Made by a program: the position numbers and the translations under genes. A stretch of DNA of 64,000 nt from J027 sp034437655 (GTDB lineage Bacteria; Chloroflexota; Anaerolineae; Aggregatilineales; J027). Below, piece by piece: positions 1-9,553 of the stretch (position 1 is the stretch's first letter; every line of letters begins with the position of its first letter). The notes under the pieces were generated by a model, which made no database searches, was not told the origin of the DNA, and saw nothing but the letters and a program-made list of their open reading frames with translations. The stretch lies in assembly GCA_034437655.1 (NCBI GenBank), contig DAOTTU010000063.1:1-64000 (forward strand). Direction: 5' to 3'.

Positions 1-2712
1 GCTAGCCCGACTCCGAACCCTTCGCAAGCACCAAGCGATACCCCGACGCCTGAACCATCCATAACTGCAACGCCACCTCTAACGGACACACCCGCGCCGA
101 CAGGTGAACCCTCAGCCACACCGACCGACATGCCTACAGCGACCGCGACCAACACTGCAACACAAACGCCATCGTCAACGGCGACCGCTACCACGACAGA
201 CGCCCCAACTGCAACAAACACACTGACCCTGACTCCCTCTGTTACGGTCACGCCTCTAGAAATCGCAGTAGACTCAACACCGGTTGTGCGCGAATCTCGA
301 CGCTTTGAACAGACGCTGCTGGCTGGTACAACGTCAAGTTTAGTGACAGTTAATGACTTACCAGCGGGTACTGTCGCCTTTGACTTTACGGTTGATGATC
401 CTGATATCGTACTTGTGGAAGATGGTAACGACGGTACCGATTTACTGACGATTTCATCGCTGGCCACGGGTGAGACGACGGTGCAGGTGGATTTTTCGTT
501 GGAGAACGGCCAGATTGTTTCTTATGTTTACACAGTCTTTGTAGCTGAAACAGAAAACGAGCCCCCGGCGTTTGTCCGCGATCCGATGTGGTTTTTTGTT
601 ATACGTGCTGATGAAACTCAGGTTCTGGAAATCAACGCAACGGACCCAGACGGGGACCCGGTGACGGTGCGTGCTGAATCCACGAATCCGCGTAGCCTTA
701 ATATTACACAGGATATTGAAGGCGACCTTGTCATTGAAGGGCGTAACCCCGGTAGCGGAACAATTTTCATTACGTTAGCAGACGGGCGCGGCGGCGAAAC
801 CACCTTCGAAACCGGCGTATTTATTTCTGCCGCTGAAGAGCAGCAAGAAGATGTGCCCTTCTTTTCTGGGCTGACTGAACTGACTCTCGCTATTGACGAA
901 CCGTATACCTTGTTCTTTGACCCTGTCTCTGCCCAACTTTCCGTGGATGATCTTGCCGACATTGACGTTGTTATCGAAGACCCGGACTTGCTAGCCATTT
1001 CCGGGCCCGTTTATCGTCCTAATGATCCCATAAACTCGTTTCAAATTGATATTCAGCCACAGTCAATTGGCCAGACGACGCTCGGCATCGTCGTGACGAC
1101 AACATTCGGTACTGAGTTCAGCGCATTCGAGCGGGTGACAATCGTGCCTGCTGATGAACGTAACACGCCCCCAACCGTTACTGGCTTGAATTTCGGAGAA
1201 ACACTTGAAGTTGAGCAAGGCAGTACTCAGTCGTTCGCTCTATTTGTTACTGACCCCGACGGCAATCTCGACAATGAAGTGGTACCACCGGGGATAAGCG
1301 TGTTTCGTTGTAACAGCCAGAAGCTCTGGACAGATATAGAATGGCCACGCAGTCGCCGGTTGGAAGACGACACAGTTGTTTATGACACGCTGGACGCAGC
1401 AGAGAATATTTTTGTGTTTACAGCGCGTTTACAGGGCTTGCAGGTGGGTGAAACATGTTCCACGTTGCGCGTGCAGGACAGCAATGGACGTATTCAGTTC
1501 TTACCATTGACCATTGATGTTGTGCCGCCAGCAAACAGCCCGATGCTCGACTTCCCTAATTTCCCGGCACAATTCATTTCACAAGACGAGGAGACATTGC
1601 TTTCTGTCGTGGCCAGTTACGAGGATGATCCCGATGCACAATTTGTCTACGAGATTGATTTAAACGATAATGCGTCGCTGGAAGTCGAGCAAGTATCTCC
1701 GCATGATTACATTATTCGCGGGCGAGAAGTTGAATTTTCCGGCCCGTTTGTGACGATACGTGCCACCGATGCAGCCACCGGCCAATCAACGTCTGTAGAC
1801 CTTGAGATTGCCGTAAGCAGTGCAGAAATGCAAGGAGACACGACCATTGACCGCGAACAAGCGGTAGTCAATAACCCCAATTTTGAAAGCAATGCGACAA
1901 CCGAATTGAATTCCCCGCCACAGGTGACAACACCGATTGCAGATAGCTACGATGTTTCGTTCTTAGAAACGCTTCGTCTACCAATTGAGTTTTCTGATCC
2001 TGATGGGGATGAGGTATCGCCACGCATTACCGTCAGCGGTAGGAGCCTTGATTGGCGGACATTGCCCATTGAAGGGGGTATATCGCTCAATATGCAGCCA
2101 ATCGAACTCGAAAGCAGCACCGTCACGGTTATCCTGAGAGATGATAATGGTGGCGAGACAACCTTCTCCTTTGTGGTCAATGTCCTGGATGACTCACCCC
2201 GGCCGGTTGCAGCCCAAACGGTGACGAGCGCCAACGTACGTGGCGGCCCCGGCACTGAGTTTGACATCATCGGCCGTATACTGGGGCGACAGGACATTAC
2301 ACTGCTTGCCCGTGAACGTGCGGACGACACAGTATGGTACTACATTGAATTTGAGGATACAGAAGTCTGGCTTCCAAGGTATTTGGTTGATATTGACGAC
2401 AGTAGCGCGCTCAATGTACCGACGATTGCCGAATTCGAAGAACTGTTTGACCGCAGTGTTGAGATCGTTGATGTACCAGAGGCATTCGCAACCGTAACAG
2501 GCGATACGGTCAATGTGCGCAGCGGCCCGGGGCTTGGCTTTGATGTCATTGGTGTGGCTGAAGCGAATGAACGCTACCCGGTGCTTGCACAAAGCGAAGG
2601 TGATGCGGTTTGGTATCAAATCCAGTTAAACGAGGATGTAAGCGGCTGGATTGCGGGTTTCCTTGTTCAGATTGACCCACCCGACGCCGAAATACCGGGC
2701 GTGTCAGAGTAG
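1..2712 (+). CDS. Secreted Ig-like / SH3b repeat protein (5' end outside window)
   Basis: The reading frame is open from base 1, so the first ATG at 130 is internal and the gene starts before the window. About 903 residues are visible. The first ~80 are a Thr/Pro/Ala low-complexity linker, typical of extracellular spacers. The middle reads as a series of beta-rich Ig/cadherin-like repeats with recurring DPDGD/DPDGN turns, which resemble calcium-binding loops. The C-terminus has two bacterial SH3 (SH3b) repeats, each with an NVRxGPG motif and a late Trp (around bases 2220-2400 and 2485-2680). SH3b repeats in secreted proteins usually bind cell-wall or surface polymers. There is no C-terminal sorting signal, so wall or surface attachment by SH3b is inference. 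No catalytic domain is visible in this part; one could lie upstream. A convergent gene follows. Confidence 0.8.
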   Translation, partial: ASPTPNPSQAPSDTPTPEPSITATPPLTDTPAPTGEPSATPTDMPTATATNTATQTPSSTATATTTDAPTATNTLTLTPSVTVTPLEIAVDSTPVVRESRRFEQTLLAGTTSSLVTVNDLPAGTVAFDFTVDDPDIVLVEDGNDGTDLLTISSLATGETTVQVDFSLENGQIVSYVYTVFVAETENEPPAFVRDPMWFFVIRADETQVLEINATDPDGDPVTVRAESTNPRSLNITQDIEGDLVIEGRNPGSGTIFITLADGRGGETTFETGVFISAAEEQQEDVPFFSGLTELTLAIDEPYTLFFDPVSAQLSVDDLADIDVVIEDPDLLAISGPVYRPNDPINSFQIDIQPQSIGQTTLGIVVTTTFGTEFSAFERVTIVPADERNTPPTVTGLNFGETLEVEQGSTQSFALFVTDPDGNLDNEVVPPGISVFRCNSQKLWTDIEWPRSRRLEDDTVVYDTLDAAENIFVFTARLQGLQVGETCSTLRVQDSNGRIQFLPLTIDVVPPANSPMLDFPNFPAQFISQDEETLLSVVASYEDDPDAQFVYEIDLNDNASLEVEQVSPHDYIIRGREVEFSGPFVTIRATDAATGQSTSVDLEIAVSSAEMQGDTTIDREQAVVNNPNFESNATTELNSPPQVTTPIADSYDVSFLETLRLPIEFSDPDGDEVSPRITVSGRSLDWRTLPIEGGISLNMQPIELESSTVTVILRDDNGGETTFSFVVNVLDDSPRPVAAQTVTSANVRGGPGTEFDIIGRILGRQDITLLARERADDTVWYYIEFEDTEVWLPRYLVDIDDSSALNVPTIAEFEELFDRSVEIVDVPEAFATVTGDTVNVRSGPGLGFDVIGVAEANERYPVLAQSEGDAVWYQIQLNEDVSGWIAGFLVQIDPPDAEIPGVSE

Positions 2713-2749
2713 AAAAAGCCGAGTCTGCGTGTCAAATGGGCAAACTCGG
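2713..2749 (-). terminator. Intrinsic terminator of the glycosidase-like gene
   Basis: Perfect 6-bp arms CCGAGT (2719-2724) and ACTCGG (2744-2749) lie between two convergent genes. On the minus strand the stem is followed by C and then five T (2717-2713), right after the end of the gene at 2784. The 19-nt loop is long, so efficiency is uncertain. Confidence 0.5.
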
Positions 2750-2783
2750 TTGGAAGTTGCGTACGTGAGAGCGTGTTCGTGGC

Positions 2784-4433
2784 TTATTCGGGTTGTTGGG
2801 CTAGCCAATCGAGCAGGGCGCGGTATTTGTGCGCGTTGTCAAGGGGTTGGAAGGGGTTTTCCAGGTGACCGAAAGTCTCTGAGCCATTCCAGAAGCCGCC
2901 AAGGTGGAACATAACCATCGTTTCACCGCCAAAGGCCTGCCAGCCGTCCAGGTATTGCATATAGAGGTCGTACATGCGCGGGTGACGGTTCACGGGGATA
3001 TAGACACCCTCGGGCATCCCGTTCCCAAAATAGCCAGCAGTCAGGCTTTGCCCGGCCTCGTAGGTGACCATCGTCAGGTTATTTTCCTGCGCAAGTTCAC
3101 GGTTCGCCAGCATTTCTGTACCGTATTCGTCGGAACCACTGAACATGGCGTCAATGTTGCTTTCAATCAGGTTAAAGATGGCGTCGTATTCTTCGGCGCT
3201 GTAGGTTTCGTCGGTCCAGAGTTGGCTGGTCAGCGCGTTGACGTTGCCACCGTCTTCGTTTTCCCACGCATCCCCAAAATAGGGGGCCAGTCCAAGCGTG
3301 TCAAAGTATTGCAACGTGCCCTGTTCACGGGCTTCGTCAATCGCAAACTCAGCGGCGATAGCATAGCCCGCCTGCGCCCCGAGTACCCCAATCATGCGGT
3401 TGGGTTGGTCGGCAAAAACCGCATCAAAAATTGCCATGACTTCGCCGGCACGCCGCCCATACTGATGATAAATGAAGTGTTCATCGTTGTCCTCGGCTGC
3501 GGCGACCTGTTCAGCTTCAAGAACCAGGTGTTCGAACACTGGAAAAATCGGATTCCAGGCTTCGTTGCTGTATTCCACCCACACCTGCAAACTCGGATCA
3601 AGCTCGGCGCGGATGAGGTCGGCTAATTGCTGAACATGATCGTCGTCGGCAAGGTGCGGCACATTGACCCACATATCCATCCCCATCGTGTTCGCCAACT
3701 CAATCTGAACTTCGTAGGGAACGCCGATAAAGTTATCCATTTCCGCACCCCACGATGTCCAGCCCAGTTGCGGACGTTCGTTCCATGTGCTGACGTCCGT
3801 GTAGTTCGTCCAGTTCCAGTCCATGAAACGAATCACACTGAATGGTGCAAGACGTTCGAGCAGCCACGGGGTAAAGCGTGGGCTATTTTCATCTGTGCCA
3901 GGCAAATATAGCCGGACATCCCGAATAGGGTCGTCGGGGTTGGTGGCGTAGATGATGATGAACATGTGTAACTGGTTCTCGTCGTTACGTGTGACGCGGA
4001 TCGTCTGGCGGCGGTCGTCGGACTCGGTGAAGATAATGTCTTCTACAAAGTCAAGTTGCACCCCGATTTCCCCGGAGCCTGCCCACGTCAGCGTATAGTC
4101 GCCTTCGGGCGCAATCTCGGATTCAAGGAAGATGATCTGGCGGGCGGCCTGGTCTGCTGCAAGGGCAGCCGGGTAGCCATTCATGGTGAGGGGGATGTCG
4201 CGTTGATCGTCCCATTCGGCGGGGTTTTCTGGGGCAAAGCTGATCCAGTGTGAGCCGTGGCGCGTGGCGTCGTTAAAGTAGATAAACCCATCGTAATAGG
4301 ATGGTGTGGTGATATTCATGCCCATAGCAGGTAAGTTGTCACCGGCACCATCTTGAGCGATGGCCGGTGGCAACACTGGGACTGCGAAACTGAACAGCAA
4401 TACCAGTGCGAGTAGAAGTTTTACAAAGTGCAT
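2784..4433 (-). CDS. Secreted glycoside hydrolase-like protein
   Basis: This 549-residue protein has an N-terminal signal peptide (hydrophobic residues 5-20, cleavage near AIAQ-DG at 24-28). The first ~190 residues look like a beta-sandwich domain, and the rest like a TIM-barrel. Residues 285-294 read VWVEYSNEAW, where the Asn-Glu pair (E291) sits as the acid/base Asn-Glu of clan GH-A enzymes. A later TYEAG segment is a candidate for the nucleophile strand. W/D/N-rich stretches (206-230) fit a sugar-binding cleft. It resembles proteins often annotated as cellulose-binding or cellulase-like, but I cannot assign a GH family or substrate. It is monocistronic, convergent with the SH3b gene and divergent from the MFS gene. 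The first ATG is directly followed by the signal peptide, so the start is secure. Confidence 0.6.
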   Translation of the reverse strand: MHFVKLLLALVLLFSFAVPVLPPAIAQDGAGDNLPAMGMNITTPSYYDGFIYFNDATRHGSHWISFAPENPAEWDDQRDIPLTMNGYPAALAADQAARQIIFLESEIAPEGDYTLTWAGSGEIGVQLDFVEDIIFTESDDRRQTIRVTRNDENQLHMFIIIYATNPDDPIRDVRLYLPGTDENSPRFTPWLLERLAPFSVIRFMDWNWTNYTDVSTWNERPQLGWTSWGAEMDNFIGVPYEVQIELANTMGMDMWVNVPHLADDDHVQQLADLIRAELDPSLQVWVEYSNEAWNPIFPVFEHLVLEAEQVAAAEDNDEHFIYHQYGRRAGEVMAIFDAVFADQPNRMIGVLGAQAGYAIAAEFAIDEAREQGTLQYFDTLGLAPYFGDAWENEDGGNVNALTSQLWTDETYSAEEYDAIFNLIESNIDAMFSGSDEYGTEMLANRELAQENNLTMVTYEAGQSLTAGYFGNGMPEGVYIPVNRHPRMYDLYMQYLDGWQAFGGETMVMFHLGGFWNGSETFGHLENPFQPLDNAHKYRALLDWLAQQPE

Positions 4434-4616
4434 TCAATTTCCTCCTGAGCAGATTCACTGTTTATTATGCCTAGCATAGCAAACGCTAACGGCGAAAATT
4501 GTGAAAAATAATTGACGATTTCGTCATGTTTTGATGGCGTGCTACACTACACGTGCAACAGCACACCCTTACCCAAATAATCCGACCTGACACTGAACAG
4601 AAAGCAGACGCTTCAC

Positions 4617-5879
4617 ATGAGCGCAACAACATCGCCTGCGCCGCAATCGACCTTTGCTGCGTTACGACATAGCAATTTTCGCTTGTTCATAGCCGGGCAG
4701 GTTATCTCACTGTCGGGTACCTGGATGCAGCGTGTGGCGCAAGGGTGGCTCGTCTTTCAATTAACAGGATCAGAGCTATGGCTGGGGCTGGTGGCGACTG
4801 CGATGGGACTGCCGATGTTTTTGCTGATGCCGTTGGGTGGGGTGGTAGCCGACCGCGTACCGCGCCGACGTATTATCGTATTCTGTCAAGCTGGGCTGGC
4901 GGTGCTGGGGCTGACGCTGGCGGTGTTGACGTTTACTGATGTTGTCGCCGTATGGCATATTGTGCTGCTGGCGTTGGGCATGGGTTTCTTTAATGCGCTG
5001 GAAATGCCGGCCCGCCAGGTAATGATCGTAGACATTTTGCGCGAGGAAGATTTGCAGGGTGGGCTTGCCATAGAGGGCATGACCTATGACGTGGCGAATA
5101 TCGTCGGGCCCACCCTGGCCGGGATTATACTGGTGCAATTTGGCCCGGAATGGGCATTTTTCCTCGATGGGATTACCTCTGTAGGGAATGTAGGCTTGCT
5201 GGTGCTGATGAGCGTTATTCCCTTTGTGGCAGCCGATAAAATCCCGAACCCGTTCACCCAACTGCGCGAGGGACTTGCTTATGCCTGGCGTCATCCGTTG
5301 ATTCGTCCGGTGCTTTTGCTGGATACGGCCATCGCGCTGCTGGGCATTAATGTGTTGGTGACGATGCTGCCGGCCTTTGCAGATGTCTCCCTCAATTCGC
5401 CCGAGGTCGCCTATGCTGCCATCAGTGCCGCTTTAGGGTTTGGCGCGATTGGTGCAGGGGTGATGAACGTTCGGCTTAGCCGCTGGTTTGGTCGGGGGCG
5501 GGTGGCGTTCGCTTGTTCGCTGGCGATCCCGGTGGTCATGTTTCTGTTCGGGACGCTGCATATCATCCCGGTGTCGGTGGGGCTGATGGCGCTGCTTGGT
5601 TTTGGGTTTGCAACGTTTTTTGTGACCAGTAACATGATTATTCAAACCAATGTGGAGCCAGCATATCGGGGCCGGGTGATGAGCCTCTTTATGTTGGCCT
5701 TGTGGGGCTTGCCGTTGGTGACAACGCTTGCGTTCGGGCTGTTGGCTGAAGCCCTGACAGCGGCGGGTGCCTTTGCGGTGTGTGCTGTGGTGCTTCTATT
5801 GGTGAGCTTTGCCATTGCACGGCGAAGTGGTTATGTGGCTGCCAGCCAGCCGCAAGTTATGCCTATTCACTCTCAATGA
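4617..5879 (+). CDS. MFS transporter, EntS/MFS_3-type exporter
   Basis: A 420-residue integral membrane protein with about 12 predicted helices. The N-terminus (FRLFIAGQVISLSGTWMQRVAQGWLVFQLTGS) is the hallmark of the MFS_3 / enterobactin-exporter-like subgroup, and the motif-A region GVVADRVPRRR (about residues 75-85) follows helix 2. The length is normal for the family. These proteins export small molecules or drugs by proton antiport; the substrate here is unknown, and no neighbouring biosynthetic genes suggest one. It stands alone, and its 3' end overlaps that of the convergent gene at 5863 by 17 bp. Confidence 0.85.
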   Translation: MSATTSPAPQSTFAALRHSNFRLFIAGQVISLSGTWMQRVAQGWLVFQLTGSELWLGLVATAMGLPMFLLMPLGGVVADRVPRRRIIVFCQAGLAVLGLTLAVLTFTDVVAVWHIVLLALGMGFFNALEMPARQVMIVDILREEDLQGGLAIEGMTYDVANIVGPTLAGIILVQFGPEWAFFLDGITSVGNVGLLVLMSVIPFVAADKIPNPFTQLREGLAYAWRHPLIRPVLLLDTAIALLGINVLVTMLPAFADVSLNSPEVAYAAISAALGFGAIGAGVMNVRLSRWFGRGRVAFACSLAIPVVMFLFGTLHIIPVSVGLMALLGFGFATFFVTSNMIIQTNVEPAYRGRVMSLFMLALWGLPLVTTLAFGLLAEALTAAGAFAVCAVVLLLVSFAIARRSGYVAASQPQVMPIHSQ

Positions 5880-6633
5880 CGGTTTCCGTGTCAATATCGA
5901 CTACCGCAAAGAACAAGCGCTCCTCGTCGCTGATGAACTCAACGCTGTACTGGCTACCATTCAATTGCTGCACCACTGTCTGCCAGTCGTCGTTTTCGAA
6001 TATGGCATCGTCAATGGCGTCGGCTTCATAGGCGAGCATGACGGCACGGTCACGGCGTTCTTGCTCGGCCTGTTCGGCTTCAAGTGCGGTTTCGTCGTAG
6101 AACTCTACTAAGAAATACGGCGATTCCTCGTCGCTTTCTTCGTCACTGAGCCAGACTGTAGCGGTATAAGCATCCAGACCACGGAAAAACTGCACAAAGA
6201 ACAGCGATTCATATGGGTCCCATTCGGTATAAACCTGCCATAACGATGGATTGTCGATGATAGCCTGCACTTCCGGGTCACTCAACACAAGCGCCTCGAC
6301 TTCTGGCAGCCTACGCTCAAGTGCTTCCTCGCTCAAGAAACGTGGCATGTAGGTTTCAATAACAGATTCACTGTCGAGGTCAACCATCGCCCACGCCAGG
6401 AAATTGTCATCGTCTTCAACTGTATTGGTGCGATAGAAGTCAACACCCCAGTAGCCTTCATCTTCTTCATAGGCTTCGGCTTCCCACTCGAAACCGCTTA
6501 AGAATTCACTGAGTTCCTCACTTTGGGCGGCGATGTCGATGGCGCGTGTTTGTTCATCTTCTTGCGCAAACGTAGCCGGAGCCAGCACCACGATCAAGAC
6601 AAGAATGAACCAGATTGTAAATAGTTGTTTCAT
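5863..6633 (-). CDS. Secreted acidic protein, possibly PepSY-like
   Basis: I do not recognise this 256-residue protein with certainty. It has a clear signal peptide (MKQLFTIWF…, cleavage near TFAQ-ED) and is very acidic. Two segments end in similar strands, WAMVDLDSESVIE (about 82-94) and FAVVDIDTETVIE near the C-terminus. These resemble the final strand of PepSY domains, so two degenerate PepSY-like repeats are possible. The start is supported by AAGGAG about 10 nt upstream. It is the last gene of the DUF1800-DUF1501 operon, 14 bp after the DUF1501 gene, so it may act with those exported proteins. Confidence 0.65.
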   Translation of the reverse strand: MKQLFTIWFILVLIVVLAPATFAQEDEQTRAIDIAAQSEELSEFLSGFEWEAEAYEEDEGYWGVDFYRTNTVEDDDNFLAWAMVDLDSESVIETYMPRFLSEEALERRLPEVEALVLSDPEVQAIIDNPSLWQVYTEWDPYESLFFVQFFRGLDAYTATVWLSDEESDEESPYFLVEFYDETALEAEQAEQERRDRAVMLAYEADAIDDAIFENDDWQTVVQQLNGSQYSVEFISDEERLFFAVVDIDTETVIESE

Positions 6634-6647
6634 AATGGCCGTACTCC

Positions 6648-7916
6648 TTATGGTGTGATGAGCCCCAGCGAACGGGGTGTGTGATTCGGGAAAACGAAGT
6701 CAAGATCAGGGTTACTCAGGCGATGTTGGACAACTTCGGCCAGAACGTCGCGATAGTCAGTAGTGATAGCAAGATCGCCATCAGGGTCCCGGAATTCTGG
6801 AGCCATTCCCGGCCAGGTGGTGAAAACCTGCCCACCGCGAACACCGCCGCCCATCAGCATCATAAAATTGCCGTGACCGTGGTCTGTGCCAGCGCTGGCG
6901 TTCTCGTTGAGTGTGCGTCCGAACTCGCTCATAGTGACGACGGTAACGTTCCGCATTCGATCACCCATGTCATGATAGAACGCTGCCAGCCCGCGTGTGA
7001 GGTTGCTTAGCAGCGCGTTGAAGGTTCCATCTAGCGTGCCCTGGTTTTCATGCGTATCCCACCCGCCGACGTCAATGGTTGCAACTTCAAGCCCAACATC
7101 GGCCTTAATTAACTGTGCAATCTGCCGCATGCCCATACCAAATTCGCTTTCAGCAGGATACGTGGCTCCATTAGCGGGCTCGTAGTTCACCGCATTGATG
7201 GACTGGAGCTGTTCAAGGGTTTCAAAGACGAGGCTGGCTTTGTGGTCTAGTGTCTGGACCGGGTTGTTGATGGTATAAAGCTGAGCCAACGTGGCGCGGA
7301 TGCGTTCGAGTTCGTCCGGGCGTCCCTGTAAATGAAAGTCTGCAATGGATTGCAATGCCAGCGATGAGACCGGCCCATGCAAGGAGGTTGGCAGCACCGC
7401 ACCCAGCCCGACTGACCGAAATGGTGACCCCGCCCGCTCAGCCGTAGATTGCAGGTGCCGTGCAAGCCAGCCTGCGTCGGTAAACTTTTCGCCGGGGGTG
7501 CCATATTCCATGAAAAGCATCGCGTCAAAGTGAGAGCGGGTCGGGTCGGTCAGGCCTGTGGCATGGACGAAAGCCAGGTGTCCGTTGTCGTAGATGTCTT
7601 TCAGCGGGCGCATGGTGGGGTGCAGCCCAAAGCGGCCGTCGAGGTCAATCGTCGGATTTTCACCCCGGCCGGGCTCGGCAAGATGTTGAGTTGGGCGAGC
7701 GTCATAATAGTTGCGCCCTTCAAAATAGGGGGCCACAGTTGCGAGCCCGTCAATACCACCGCGTAAGAAAATGCAGACAACGGTATTGCCGGTAGGGTTA
7801 TGGACGTCCTGTGCAAAGGCCAGGCGGGGCATCCAGCTTGGCACCAGCGACATCCCGGCCCCAACTGCGCCGACGGTGCCCATTTTTTTCAAGAAATTGC
7901 GACGTGAATGATTCAT
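6648..7916 (-). CDS. DUF1501 family protein, Tat-exported
   Basis: A 422-residue protein with a twin-arginine signal (SRRNFLKK at residues 4-11, then a Gly/Ala-rich hydrophobic stretch, cleavage after AFAQ). The body carries the sulfatase/alkaline-phosphatase-like signatures of DUF1501: FLRGGIDGL near the start, and SEFGRT followed by GTDHGHG in the C-terminal third, where metal ligands would lie. The family's reaction has not been established. It is nearly always paired with a DUF1800 gene, as here (22 bp upstream), so the two probably act together outside the membrane. An AGGAGA ribosome site supports the start. Confidence 0.9.
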   Translation of the reverse strand: MNHSRRNFLKKMGTVGAVGAGMSLVPSWMPRLAFAQDVHNPTGNTVVCIFLRGGIDGLATVAPYFEGRNYYDARPTQHLAEPGRGENPTIDLDGRFGLHPTMRPLKDIYDNGHLAFVHATGLTDPTRSHFDAMLFMEYGTPGEKFTDAGWLARHLQSTAERAGSPFRSVGLGAVLPTSLHGPVSSLALQSIADFHLQGRPDELERIRATLAQLYTINNPVQTLDHKASLVFETLEQLQSINAVNYEPANGATYPAESEFGMGMRQIAQLIKADVGLEVATIDVGGWDTHENQGTLDGTFNALLSNLTRGLAAFYHDMGDRMRNVTVVTMSEFGRTLNENASAGTDHGHGNFMMLMGGGVRGGQVFTTWPGMAPEFRDPDGDLAITTDYRDVLAEVVQHRLSNPDLDFVFPNHTPRSLGLITP

Positions 7917-7938
7917 GATGTTCTCTCCTGTAAGGTGG

Positions 7939-9447
7939 TTAACGCCACTGATAGAGCGGCGCGGCCAGCATTAACCCATAAAGGGTGGCCAGTTTCTGGG
8001 CAAGGGTGCTTGTGGTAATCGGCGTCTCAGCGGTGCTGTTGTCGCTGACGTAAGCGATAAAGGGGGCCCTTTGCTCAGGGTTAAGCGTGGTGCCAAAAAC
8101 CTGTATCGCGGTAGCGTCTACCAGTTCGCCGACCGTTTGCGGAACGCCGATTCGGGCAATCAAATTTGCCTGCATCCCATGCTCATGACTATTTGCGGCA
8201 TGCGTCAGCAGCATGGCGATGTTCCAGCGTTCAAGAAGGTTATTGGTACTCATCCACCGTACGGCCGTATCAGGATAGCCGTCTGGTGGCCGCCAGCCAT
8301 AAGGCACCTGCGACAGCCGTTCAAGCAGTTCAAGCAAGCTATAGGTCGAGGTAAAGGTGGTATTTGTGGCCCGGAGCGCCCCGATGAACCATTCGAGGGG
8401 GCGGCGATATTTCTGGCCCGCAGACTCACGGAAAGCACTTGACGTGAAGATATGCCTTAAAACGGTGCGGATGTCACCATTACTTTGTTGCCAGACCTGC
8501 GCGGTACTGTTGACAAGCGCCTGCGGTGGATTATCACTGACGAAGCGCACACACAATTTATGGCTTAAGAAGTGTGCTGTGGCGGGGTGGTTGGCGAGGA
8601 TGCTCAGTACGTGCAAGCCATCTTCAATGCCACGCCCGGCAGGGAGCGTATGCCCGAGTACTTGCTTGCGGTCGGCATCATGTGTTTCCGGGTTAAAATA
8701 GAAACCGTCGCGGGTGGCACTGTGAACGGTCCAGCCAGTGAAAGCGCGGGCGACTGCTTCTACATCCTGTTCCGTATACCCACCATCGACGCCAAGCGTG
8801 TGTAGTTCGAGCAATTCGCGGGCGTAGTTCTCATTGGGGTCTTCAGCGATGTTGATGAAGTTGTCGAGGTAGTAGAGCATTGCCGGGCTTTTGGCGCTGG
8901 CGAACAGCATATCGCGGAAGTTGCCGAGGGCGTGCTGACGCAAGACCTCGCGCTGAAACACGACTTGGTCGAGAAAGCCTTCTTGCTCGGCATCTAGCGA
9001 GACATTGAAATGATCGGCCCAGAAATCGACCATACGCTCTTGTAACTGACACGCACTCAGCACAACGCGCTCGACCATAGCGGCAATCATCGACAAGCGC
9101 GGGCGTTCGTAGGCATTGTGCAGGCGGTAAAGCGTCTGGCGATCCATCCCGACGATAGGATAGCGTCCGAGGACCGTTTCTGCCGTCGTATCAGTGATGC
9201 TTTCTGGGTTAAGTTGTGCGTCGAGGTAGGCGTCGTACCCCATTTGTCGTGCGCGGGCAAGCTCGTCTGCGCGAACCCCCCATGTGATGCGGTTCATCAG
9301 GTGGAGGATGGGGTCACTGCTGGCAAGTTGTCGTGCAGCTTCTGGTGCGGTGGGGGCGCCAGTGCTGGCTGCGGTAGAAGCCGATAACGGGAGCGCAGCG
9401 GCGCCAGCGGCGCTCCATTGCAGAAACGAACGTCTGGATAATGGCAT
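7939..9447 (-). CDS. DUF1800 family protein, Tat-exported
   Basis: A 502-residue protein with a twin-arginine signal peptide (SRRSFLQW at residues 4-11, then Ala-rich). It shows the conserved DUF1800 landmarks: HLMNRITWGV near residue 48, FWADHFNVSLD around 145, and NYARELLELHTLGVDGGY around 210, followed by the AFTGW segment. The molecular function of DUF1800 is not known. It is the first gene of an operon with DUF1501 and the acidic secreted protein. The signal-peptide ATG is preceded by AGGA. Confidence 0.9.
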   Translation of the reverse strand: MPLSRRSFLQWSAAGAAALPLSASTAASTGAPTAPEAARQLASSDPILHLMNRITWGVRADELARARQMGYDAYLDAQLNPESITDTTAETVLGRYPIVGMDRQTLYRLHNAYERPRLSMIAAMVERVVLSACQLQERMVDFWADHFNVSLDAEQEGFLDQVVFQREVLRQHALGNFRDMLFASAKSPAMLYYLDNFINIAEDPNENYARELLELHTLGVDGGYTEQDVEAVARAFTGWTVHSATRDGFYFNPETHDADRKQVLGHTLPAGRGIEDGLHVLSILANHPATAHFLSHKLCVRFVSDNPPQALVNSTAQVWQQSNGDIRTVLRHIFTSSAFRESAGQKYRRPLEWFIGALRATNTTFTSTYSLLELLERLSQVPYGWRPPDGYPDTAVRWMSTNNLLERWNIAMLLTHAANSHEHGMQANLIARIGVPQTVGELVDATAIQVFGTTLNPEQRAPFIAYVSDNSTAETPITTSTLAQKLATLYGLMLAAPLYQWR

Positions 9448-9553
9448 TGTGTGTGGTCCTGACTGCTACGGAATACTTGTTGCTTTCAGCATAGCAGCCG
9501 GGTGTGACACTCGTTTGACCGGGTTATGACGGTATCGTCACATCGACAAGTGG

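Noticed and set aside
130..250. Thr/Pro codon repeats that look like a DNA repeat array
   Set aside because: They are irregular and encode a protein linker; no constant repeat unit or spacer as in CRISPR.
2904..3626. 240-codon open frame on the plus strand
   Set aside because: It lies wholly antisense to the glycosidase-like gene, which has a signal peptide and motifs; the antisense product has no plausible features.
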